A stretch of 22,210 bases of DNA from Bacteroidota bacterium. GTDB lineage: Bacteria > Bacteroidota > Ignavibacteria > SZUA-365. Positions 7,041 through 14,194 of the stretch are shown piece after piece. The position numbers and the translations under genes were made by a program. A model generated the notes under the pieces. It was not told the DNA's origin, did not search any database, and was given only the letters and a program-made list of their open reading frames with translations. Location of the stretch: assembly GCA_018224415.1 (NCBI GenBank), contig JAGTUZ010000270.1, forward strand, positions 1 to 22,210, written 5' to 3'. The first letter of the stretch is position 1. Each line of letters starts with the position of its first letter.

Positions 7041-7772
7041 TTGCTGAGCACATCGGAAACAGTCAAGGATCTTGACATCTACGAAGGCCGTCGCCTGCTC
7101 CGTGATTTCTATCACGAGCGGCGAGTGAAGAATGCCTTTGAAGTCAAGACCCTTCTGGAGTGCTGGAAGCTTTGCCGACGTGGCACCGAGGTGCGTTTCA
7201 ACGATGGTCGTCGAGTGCGTTTCGAAACCCATCTTGGCTTCCGCCTCGGCACGCGGCTGTTTCTCGAAGAGATCGTGAGCCGTCATCACTACAATTCCAT
7301 CCTGGGTCTGGTGTATGTGGGGGCGATGCTGGTACTGGTGGCCGTGGCGCTGTACCTGGCCGGTTCGTCTCTCTGGATTGCGCTCGCGGCATTCCTGCTC
7401 GAGGCGCTCTTCCTGCTCATGCTCGCGGTGGTGACGGCCTTCAGTCCATCGGAGGATTCACCCGCGGCCGTCGGCGCACTCGGTGTTTCGGACAATCTGG
7501 TTGCATCGATCAACGGGTCGATACAGGAGATGACCAACGCCGTATCGGATCTTTTTCGCCTGATATCCCAGACGGACATCAGGCAGGACGTGCTGCTCAC
7601 GCGGCTGACGGAGAACCTCGCAAAGATGAATGCGGAGAATGTCCGCAAGCTCGGCGATCGGCTGGAGCAGACCAACGCCCTGCTGCATGAGATCATCGAG
7701 AACACACGTCAGCAGAAGGATGCGGGGCCCGGACCGCAGCCGCATGTCCCGGTCAGGGAGGACGAACAATGA
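7041..7772 (+). CDS. GldL-like inner-membrane motor protein, first copy
   Basis: A basic cytoplasmic N-terminal region of about 85 residues (HERRVKNAF, CRRGTEVRFNDGRRVRF) leads into a tight hairpin of two membrane helices, about 87-108 and 111-132. A helical, coiled-coil-prone cytoplasmic tail of about 110 residues follows (NLVASINGSIQEM, LRLTENLAKMNAEN-type heptads). The second helix, FLLEALFLLMLAVVTAF then SPSED, has a buried glutamate (E121). It resembles the TM2 region of GldL in Bacteroidota, where a conserved membrane glutamate is essential for the proton-driven motor. The start is TTG 7041, inferred from the change in codon composition; ATG 6903 is the alternative. The stop overlaps ATGA at 7769. 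Its immediate partner downstream is a GldM-like protein. GldL-like is a remote call from architecture and motif, not a clear ortholog. Confidence 0.6.
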   Translation: MLSTSETVKDLDIYEGRRLLRDFYHERRVKNAFEVKTLLECWKLCRRGTEVRFNDGRRVRFETHLGFRLGTRLFLEEIVSRHHYNSILGLVYVGAMLVLVAVALYLAGSSLWIALAAFLLEALFLLMLAVVTAFSPSEDSPAAVGALGVSDNLVASINGSIQEMTNAVSDLFRLISQTDIRQDVLLTRLTENLAKMNAENVRKLGDRLEQTNALLHEIIENTRQQKDAGPGPQPHVPVREDEQ

Positions 7773-7813
7773 ACGCACGCGACGTCCGCACGAAGGCCGA
7801 GGAGGCCTGAGGC

Positions 7814-9319
7814 GTGGCAGCGCGGCGTCGAGTCGATATATTTTTCATTCTGTATCTCACGGCGATTGTCGCATTCGTCGTGGTGTCGAAGGAGCGAGAC
7901 CGGACAGACAAGGAAATGCAGGTACTTAACGAACAGATCGTCCAGACACTCATCCCCGCCGTCCCTCTTCGGACGGAGGGTGACACCCTGCGCTGCTATG
8001 TCGACGCCGACAGCAGCGGCATCGTGGTGGGTGCACCGATACCGTTCCGGATGCGGTTGTTCGTCGAAGACATCGCTCCGGAAGACGACGTGACGGTCAC
8101 CGTGCACAGCGTGCTGTTCGAAGACACGCTCACCGCGCCTGACCTTGTCGCCCTGGGTTCACGCATGGCGGTAGGCGATGTCTCGGACAACATCGTGGCC
8201 TTTCCGCTCGCGGCGACCTTCCCCCGCACAGGCATCTATGAGATCAATCTCGGTACGGCGGCCCGCCGCGTGCACGAGGTCGATGATGGTGTGTTCGAGT
8301 ACCGCGGCCGGCGTTTCGACACGACGCTGATTTCGCGGCAGACCATTCGGAAGGTGGAACGTGCCGTTGCGACGATGATCATCCTTGTCGAAGACACTTC
8401 GCGGCTCCAGCCGCGGAACCTGCAGGACCTGCGCATTACAACCGAACGGACCGACATCGCCTCCGCCGTCGGCTTCGAGGAGCACAACTCCCTGTTCGTC
8501 AACCTCCCATCGGCCGATCCGGACGTGCGCATCGTGCGCGGCAGCGGGGCGTTGCGTCTCGTTGGGCGTACCGACCGCGAGGCCGAGTATCTCTGGACCG
8601 GCACAACCACGTCGATTCCAGACACTGTGATCGTTGAGGCCCGCACGCGGCGGGACGCCGGAGGCAAGGACGTTGCGCAGGCTCGTTTCGCGCTGCACGG
8701 CGAGATCCCCTTTCTCTCCGCCCCACGACTTGAAACCGTGTACGCCGGCGAGGAAATCCGATTCGACGTGCGTGTCACCGGCCTCGGCGAAGAGTCTGCC
8801 TATCAGTGGAAACTGTACGAGGAAGCAGGGAACAGCGGGCGTCTGATCAAATCGGAGGGTCGAGGGACGCTCGTGACCTATCGCATCCCGAACTCCTATG
8901 CAGGAAAGACGCTGCTTGTCGACGCCCGCTACCGCGGCCGCACCTATCGTGTGTATTCCCTTCGTTCCCATGCCGTCGGGGATTCATTTTTTCCGCTTCG
9001 CGTGGTCGATCCTCCGACGCGCATCGCGTTCGAACTCCCCGCGCGCGCGCCGGTGACTTCCACGTTCGGCTTCACTGCCTCGCGCTATGCCGACGAGCAA
9101 TTCCGCGGCGAGCAGCCGGTGGACCGTCTCGCCGACGTGGACGTCGAGGTCCGCGACGAGAGCGGCGCACAGTTCGCTACCGATGTATGGATGGTGCGCA
9201 AGGGCGTATTCGAATTCACGATCGCCGACCGCCATCGTACCCGGTTGCGCGGCCAGAGAGTCTTGATCACACTCCGCGCAGGCGACGGCCTGCAGCGCCG
9301 GAGCATTGTCCTGTACTGA
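7814..9319 (+). CDS. GldM-like single-span periplasmic protein, first copy
   Basis: A short basic cytoplasmic start (MAARRR) precedes one membrane helix (residues 8-24, DIFFILYLTAIVAFVVV) and a large periplasmic part of about 475 residues built of beta-rich, Ig-like segments. GldM has this layout, its helix sitting inside the GldL pentamer. The start is GTG 7814, with a strong GAGGAGG site at 7799-7805. It is paralogous to the protein at 10459-12060: LYL-x11-ERD at the helix exit is spaced identically (13-15/27-29 here, 17-19/31-33 there); YAGEEIRFDVRVTGL at residue 310 matches FAGEIFEMYINVAGL; GRGTLVTYRIP matches GRGNVIKYKVP; and both C-termini are similar (RRSIVLY against RYNIMLYQE). Function beyond GldM-like motor partner is unknown. 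Confidence 0.62.
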   Translation: MAARRRVDIFFILYLTAIVAFVVVSKERDRTDKEMQVLNEQIVQTLIPAVPLRTEGDTLRCYVDADSSGIVVGAPIPFRMRLFVEDIAPEDDVTVTVHSVLFEDTLTAPDLVALGSRMAVGDVSDNIVAFPLAATFPRTGIYEINLGTAARRVHEVDDGVFEYRGRRFDTTLISRQTIRKVERAVATMIILVEDTSRLQPRNLQDLRITTERTDIASAVGFEEHNSLFVNLPSADPDVRIVRGSGALRLVGRTDREAEYLWTGTTTSIPDTVIVEARTRRDAGGKDVAQARFALHGEIPFLSAPRLETVYAGEEIRFDVRVTGLGEESAYQWKLYEEAGNSGRLIKSEGRGTLVTYRIPNSYAGKTLLVDARYRGRTYRVYSLRSHAVGDSFFPLRVVDPPTRIAFELPARAPVTSTFGFTASRYADEQFRGEQPVDRLADVDVEVRDESGAQFATDVWMVRKGVFEFTIADRHRTRLRGQRVLITLRAGDGLQRRSIVLY

Positions 9320-9581
9320 TTGAGGCGGAACGACAAACATGGTCCTCGGATTTGACTTGAATATGATGTTTATGCGAGATTGTAACGATAGTGAATGCAC
9401 GACCCCAGCCACTATACATTTCTTACCCCGCGAAGGCGGCATCACCCACCGGCGCGGCCCATGCAACGAGCGTTCCATTCGAAGCAACGATCTTTCAAAT
9501 CGAACCTGTAGATTTCAAATTAACTGTGTCCCGCTCCCGGCGGTGACAGCTCATCCTATGTCTTGTTAGGAGGAAGTCCTT
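9320..9581 (+). promoter_or_regulatory. Spacer before the second GldL/GldM pair, with paired TTTCAAAT sites
   Basis: This is a 262-base gap without a credible gene. It contains an AT-rich patch (about 9350-9395) and a direct repeat of TTTCAAAT at 9493-9500 and 9513-9520, start to start 20 bases apart, which is about two helical turns and places both on one face of the DNA. The unusual length of the gap inside an otherwise tight locus suggests a second promoter for the downstream genes. A strong ribosome site, TAGGAGGAAG, lies just before ATG 9582. Confidence 0.4.
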
Positions 9582-10412
9582 ATGAAGAGTAGTGGATTCA
9601 TTCGCCACCTGGTGCTCGGCGCCCTGATGGTCGCCTTCGTCGCCGCATTCTCCGCGCCTGTCGCCCATGCACAGGAAGGGGAAACCACGATGACGCTCGA
9701 GCAGATGAAAATGAAACTGCGTGATGAAGGCCGGAACCTCAGCCAGCTCACGCACGAGGAACTGAAGCTGATCAAGGAAAGCGATGGCGGATACTTCGGC
9801 AACATGTTCAACACGCAATTCGTCATGAAGATCGGTATCTCGACCTTCATCATGAACATGGCAGCCATCACGATAATTATCCTCGTCGCCGGGTTCGTTG
9901 TCCTCTTTTTCTTCACGCCTGTAGGACTCTTCCTCTTCCGCGGCAGCATGCATGCGTTTGTCGGGGCCATCCTCAAGGCGACGGGGATTTCGAAAAAGTT
10001 CGGCGACCATCTCATGACGCACCCCAAGAAGTGGCTGCAGAAAGAGAAAAGCGTGCGTCAGGCCTTCGCGCTGTACATGCACAACGAGTTCATTCCCGAG
10101 TACAAAAACAACATCACCGCCATTGCCTTCATCGGCACGGCCTTCCTTATTCTCAACATCGGTCTCCGCGGCGTGAAGTTCATGACCGCCCATGAGCCCG
10201 ACCTGATCGTGATCGCCATTATCGTCGAGATCACCGTGCTTCTGCTGCTCGGTATGACGACCTGGTACGAGAAGGAAGAGGAAGAGGAAGTCGGCGCCGG
10301 CGCGGGATTCCCGAACAAGCAGCTTTCACTCAAGGATGTCGAGAGCAAACTCGATGCCCTCAAGGCCGAACTCGAAGCCACCGTGCGCGGCGAGACCGGT
10401 CTCCGTCAGTAA
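9582..10412 (+). CDS. GldL-like inner-membrane motor protein, second copy with signal peptide and extra helix
   Basis: The 276-residue protein starts with a clear signal peptide (about 1-30, ending APVAHA before QEG). A periplasmic segment (31-85), a membrane helix (about 88-118), a basic cytoplasmic stretch of about 55 residues (KKFGDHLMTHPKKWLQKEKS) and a C-terminal two-helix hairpin (about 178-198 and 208-228) follow. The hairpin is GldL-like: a very short periplasmic loop, then IVIAIIVEITVLLLLGM with buried E216, comparable to E121 in the first copy (LLEALFLLMLAVV). A cytoplasmic acidic run EKEEEEE and a short coiled-coil tail end the protein. Topology with both termini of the hairpin in the cytoplasm fits GldL. 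The ribosome site is TAGGAGG. The next gene, 46 bases on, is GldM-like. The extra N-terminal segment is not part of known GldL. Confidence 0.6.
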   Translation: MKSSGFIRHLVLGALMVAFVAAFSAPVAHAQEGETTMTLEQMKMKLRDEGRNLSQLTHEELKLIKESDGGYFGNMFNTQFVMKIGISTFIMNMAAITIIILVAGFVVLFFFTPVGLFLFRGSMHAFVGAILKATGISKKFGDHLMTHPKKWLQKEKSVRQAFALYMHNEFIPEYKNNITAIAFIGTAFLILNIGLRGVKFMTAHEPDLIVIAIIVEITVLLLLGMTTWYEKEEEEEVGAGAGFPNKQLSLKDVESKLDALKAELEATVRGETGLRQ

Positions 10413-10458
10413 GCAGTTCGCGGATGAAGCCCAACAGTAAGAAGAAGGAGTAAGCACA

Positions 10459-12060
10459 ATGGCGCACAATGCCGATCACTACAAAAAATACCAGGTTTAC
10501 TTCTTCCTGTATCTGGCTGTGATTTGCGAGCTTCTGATCATCATCGTGGAACGCGATGATGCAGAAGAGCACTTGCTCATGCAGCAACGGATGCTGGAGG
10601 AAAAAAACCGGAAAATCATTCTCGAGCTTCTCAAGAACATGCCCGCGGTAGCCGCGGCCGGCGACAACCAGCTGAAGGTCAACGAGGAGCGCAAGTTCAC
10701 CATCAATGTCAAGGGCCTCGGCGAGAACGACGAGGTCACCACGCCACCCGAGGTAAAGGTGTTCAAGGACGGGACCGAGCTGAACACGCTCAAGTACCCG
10801 GAGGACATCCAGGACTCCATCGTGCACGGCGCTACCGGGGAGCGTATGTACCGCTTCACGTGGAAGGCCACGACGGGGCCGGGTACCTACGAACTGTGGG
10901 TGCAGGCCGGCACGAACCGCGTCTCGCTCTCGCCCGAGTCGGATGGCGAGGCGAAGATCAAAGTGGGGACGCTCGAATTTTCCCGCAAGGAAATCAGTTC
11001 GGCGCTCAATTCAGACCCTGCCTTGAAAGGCACGCCTGTCGAACACTTCATCGAACAGTCGGAGAATCTCAATCCCGACAAGTTCATCGTCGAGGTGGTG
11101 TCAGAGGAATATGACCAGTTGCAGATCCAGGCGGATCCGATTGTGACCGCGGTCGGCTTCCCGACGTTCAACGAAATCAAGGTGCGCGGTACCACCGTGG
11201 ACAAGATTTCCAACATGAACATCGTTGGCGGCGGCATGGCGCTGCGTCCCGACAACCAACGCAATCCCTTCTACAGCCCTGACCCCGAACGGGGCAAGTG
11301 GGTCTGGTCGAACACTTTCAACGAAGCCGGCCGGAAATCCGTGACCGTCGACGCGCGCGATAGCCGCGCGGCAGGCGCGAAAAGCGTCTCCCGTCCGATC
11401 AACTTCGACGTGATCGTCAAGGAACCGTATCTGAGCCGCCGCAAGCCCAGTGGCGCCTTCGCCGGCGAGATATTCGAGATGTACATCAACGTCGCCGGTC
11501 TCGAGGATGTCGGATCCTATGACTATGCAATCGAACTTGACGGGAAAGAGGTCGAGAAGGGCCGCGGCAACGTCATCAAGTACAAGGTACCCGAAGACGC
11601 GCTCGGCAAGGCCATGGCGATCAAGTCAACGTATCGCAACCGCGTCTACCAGGTGCTGGTCGATTCCGCATCGACGGCGCTGACAACCTCCGAATTCATG
11701 TTCAACGTCACCGCTCCCGTTGACCGGATTGGATCCCAGTCCTTCGCAAACGGTGGCGAATACCCGATCAACAACGTATTCCAGTTTGTCGCGGCCCGCT
11801 GCGGCCGGTGCATCGGCGAGAACATCCGCAACATCCAGCCCTCCGACATTCGCGTCGAAGTGGAGTCCGAGGATGGTCAGGATCTTCTGGACGAGCTCCA
11901 GGTGATTCCGCGGACCAATCCGAACACCGGATCCGACCAGGGCAGCCTTGTGAAGTTCTGGCTGAAAGGCAAGGTCAGCCGCGACGGCACCGAAGCCACG
12001 ATCACCGTGCGCTACGGTGCGGTGAACGAACGGTACAACATCATGCTGTACCAGGAATGA
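10459..12060 (+). CDS. GldM-like single-span periplasmic protein, second copy
   Basis: This 533-residue protein has one N-terminal membrane helix (residues 13-30, VYFFLYLAVICELLIIIV), then a charged ERD and an amphipathic helical stretch (MLEEKNRKIILELLKNM). About 470 periplasmic residues follow, in successive beta-rich segments. One is a GldM-like Ig segment at residue 334 (FAGEIFEMYINVAGL). The helix contains a glutamate (E24) absent from the first copy. A CGRC pair (C448, C451) is likely a periplasmic disulfide or redox-type loop. It is paralogous to 7814-9319 along much of its length, with conserved spacing at the helix exit and matching C-terminus. The ribosome site AAGGAG precedes ATG 10459. 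It is followed 59 bases on by an outer-membrane protein, as expected for a motor passing torque to envelope partners. Confidence 0.65.
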   Translation: MAHNADHYKKYQVYFFLYLAVICELLIIIVERDDAEEHLLMQQRMLEEKNRKIILELLKNMPAVAAAGDNQLKVNEERKFTINVKGLGENDEVTTPPEVKVFKDGTELNTLKYPEDIQDSIVHGATGERMYRFTWKATTGPGTYELWVQAGTNRVSLSPESDGEAKIKVGTLEFSRKEISSALNSDPALKGTPVEHFIEQSENLNPDKFIVEVVSEEYDQLQIQADPIVTAVGFPTFNEIKVRGTTVDKISNMNIVGGGMALRPDNQRNPFYSPDPERGKWVWSNTFNEAGRKSVTVDARDSRAAGAKSVSRPINFDVIVKEPYLSRRKPSGAFAGEIFEMYINVAGLEDVGSYDYAIELDGKEVEKGRGNVIKYKVPEDALGKAMAIKSTYRNRVYQVLVDSASTALTTSEFMFNVTAPVDRIGSQSFANGGEYPINNVFQFVAARCGRCIGENIRNIQPSDIRVEVESEDGQDLLDELQVIPRTNPNTGSDQGSLVKFWLKGKVSRDGTEATITVRYGAVNERYNIMLYQE

Positions 12061-12119
12061 CCGGGCGTTCGCACGCTCTCATGCGAAGTGGAATATTCAA
12101 TTCGATAGAGGATACGTTC

Positions 12120-14180
12120 ATGACAAAACATTTTCTTTTCCGTGCCGTTCTTGTCGCGGTGCTCGTCCTGGGATTTCTCCCGCAGCTGCATGCCCAGACC
12201 GATCGTGAGGTGAAGGGCAAGCAGACGGATCTCAAGCGGGAATACAACGATGCCAGCGAGAAGAACCAGATCATCAAGTCCGCGGCGGAAGACAAGCCGC
12301 GCCCGACCACCGGGCGCAGTCGCAGCAGCGCGACGACGGGGTATGACTATACCCAGGTGAAGGGGTACGCCCTTCGCCAGTTTTACGATCGCATCGACCA
12401 GGTTTTCGCCCGGGCCAACGATCTCGGCCTGTTCGACGAGGAGTACCGTGTGGACGGGACCTTCCCCGTGCCCGGCCGTCAGGGCAAGGGCAGTTCGCAG
12501 ATGCGCAAGGTCGAAGTGTATTACGTCGAGGCGACCCCTGACGAGCAGGAGCTGAACGATATCGAGCCGTACCAGATCATCGAGATCTACGTCGAAAAAC
12601 TCGAGACTCTGCCGCCGGAGGATACTGGTGGTGAATCCGAGGAAGGCGGTCTGGGCCTCGGTTTCGATGTGAGCGCTTCCGAACCGATTCCCAAGGGCTT
12701 CTCGCTCGCCGGCACTGATATGTCGAGTGTCCTTCAACTGGTTGATCAGAACCTCTACGAAGATGTTCTTGCCAAGCGCAGCCAGTCCAATCCGATTCCG
12801 CTTCCGGAACGGGGTGAATGGATGCCTGGCAAGGTCGGTCCGTTCATCGTCATGACCCAGCGCGAGCTGGAAACCACCACGAGCCGCTTCCGCGATTTCT
12901 GGAACACGCGCGATACGCTCCAGACCGCAGTGATTCCGCCACAGTACGAAGCAGCCGGGCCGCTCTACACCGGGTCCATTCCTGTCTTCTACGACGAAAC
13001 ACAGAAGATCCGCGTGCGCAATCCCGAGCGTACCCAATCGCTGAAAATCACCAGCGCCACGTTCATTGGCGACAACGCCGATCAGTGGGAAGTGCGCACG
13101 AAGCTGCCGAAAGTGCTCGCCGGCAAGGGCGAGGTGGACGACAAGGCTGACATCGATTTTGCCTATATCGGCGGATCGAATTACGAAGTCCTTGGCCAAC
13201 TGCTGATCGACGCAAAAGAAGCCAACGTGCAGCAGACCGTTGAAGTGGTGGCGAACCCGGGCAGGTTCCCCGCGGACTTCCTGGTCCTCGACGCATCACT
13301 CGACAAAATCGAACTGCGTTCCCCGGCGCGTTCGGGCTTCGCTCCGAACTGGAAACTGTTCTACACCATGGGCAACGACGAGATCGGTCTGCCTCGCTGG
13401 GCGTCTGGCATCTCCTCCCTTGGCATCGGTTACAAGAACCAGATGAGCGTCGGCATCGTGATGCCGATGAACATGATTGCGCCGGATCTGCCGACGCCAC
13501 TCTCCTACGAGAAAAACCTGTTCTCCTCCCCGAGCGGCTACAATGTCAATTTCGATTTCACCTTCGGCTTCCCCTTCTCCCTGGGCGGCAGTCTGACGGT
13601 GATCAACGATTTCGACGGCCAGGACGCCTACAGCCATCTGAGGGTCATGGACTATGATTTCGATCCGCTGAGCGGCGAGGTCAAGGATTACGACAACGAC
13701 TTCTTCCACATCTCCACGATCGCACAGGTATATTACCCAATCATGTTCAAGGACCATGCGGTCAATCCGACGATCGCATTCCGCCTGAACCTCGGTGGCG
13801 GGTATGTGCAGATCATGCGCAACCATCTCATCAATAACGATGACGACTTCACCGGCATGAACGCCTGGACCAAGGCCGGCCGCGAGTTCGACCGCGAGGA
13901 CATCGGCACGATGGTCACGCTCGAAAAGGAAGATGATCTCTTCGACGTGTACGTGCGCATGTCCTTTATCAACCTGCGTTCCTCCAACCGTTACGGTATG
14001 GGCATCCAGTACTTCGCCGGTCGCATGATGACCGATGCCTTCCTTGAACTCACTTCGTGGCTGCGTGTGGAAGCGAAATACTCCTTCCTGCTGCGCGAAA
14101 GGGAGATCTGGGAAACCGAAACCAGTTATTTCCTCATCACCCCGCGCCTGCGCATCGGGCTGCCTTCCATCTTCAATTGA
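12120..14180 (+). CDS. Outer-membrane beta-barrel protein with ASH/Ig-like periplasmic domain
   Basis: I do not recognise a named family for the whole protein. A signal peptide (residues 1-26, ending PQLHAQ) is followed by a disordered basic stretch, an alpha/beta region (about 75-165), a linker, an Ig-like domain (about 285-400) of the ASPM-SPD-2-Hydin/choice-of-anchor type (KIRVRN, LKITSATFIGDNADQWEV), and a C-terminal part (about 415-686) rich in alternating aromatic strands typical of an outer-membrane barrel. The last strands (YGMGIQYFAGRMM at 625, SWLRVEAKYS) are closely paralogous to those of the next gene. The start is ATG 12120 with AGAGG upstream; the frame open before it overlaps gldM-like codons and is not used. 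It probably provides the outer-membrane contact of the preceding GldM-like proteins. Confidence 0.7.
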   Translation: MTKHFLFRAVLVAVLVLGFLPQLHAQTDREVKGKQTDLKREYNDASEKNQIIKSAAEDKPRPTTGRSRSSATTGYDYTQVKGYALRQFYDRIDQVFARANDLGLFDEEYRVDGTFPVPGRQGKGSSQMRKVEVYYVEATPDEQELNDIEPYQIIEIYVEKLETLPPEDTGGESEEGGLGLGFDVSASEPIPKGFSLAGTDMSSVLQLVDQNLYEDVLAKRSQSNPIPLPERGEWMPGKVGPFIVMTQRELETTTSRFRDFWNTRDTLQTAVIPPQYEAAGPLYTGSIPVFYDETQKIRVRNPERTQSLKITSATFIGDNADQWEVRTKLPKVLAGKGEVDDKADIDFAYIGGSNYEVLGQLLIDAKEANVQQTVEVVANPGRFPADFLVLDASLDKIELRSPARSGFAPNWKLFYTMGNDEIGLPRWASGISSLGIGYKNQMSVGIVMPMNMIAPDLPTPLSYEKNLFSSPSGYNVNFDFTFGFPFSLGGSLTVINDFDGQDAYSHLRVMDYDFDPLSGEVKDYDNDFFHISTIAQVYYPIMFKDHAVNPTIAFRLNLGGGYVQIMRNHLINNDDDFTGMNAWTKAGREFDREDIGTMVTLEKEDDLFDVYVRMSFINLRSSNRYGMGIQYFAGRMMTDAFLELTSWLRVEAKYSFLLREREIWETETSYFLITPRLRIGLPSIFN

Positions 14181-14194
14181 GCGGAGGCGGCACC

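Noticed and set aside
7814..9319. Interpreting the first GldM-like gene as an ExbD/TolR or MotB-type protein
   Set aside because: It has a single N-terminal helix, but the periplasmic part is about 475 residues of Ig-like segments with no compact ExbD fold or OmpA domain, and the partner has a two-helix hairpin rather than the three or four helices of ExbB or MotA.
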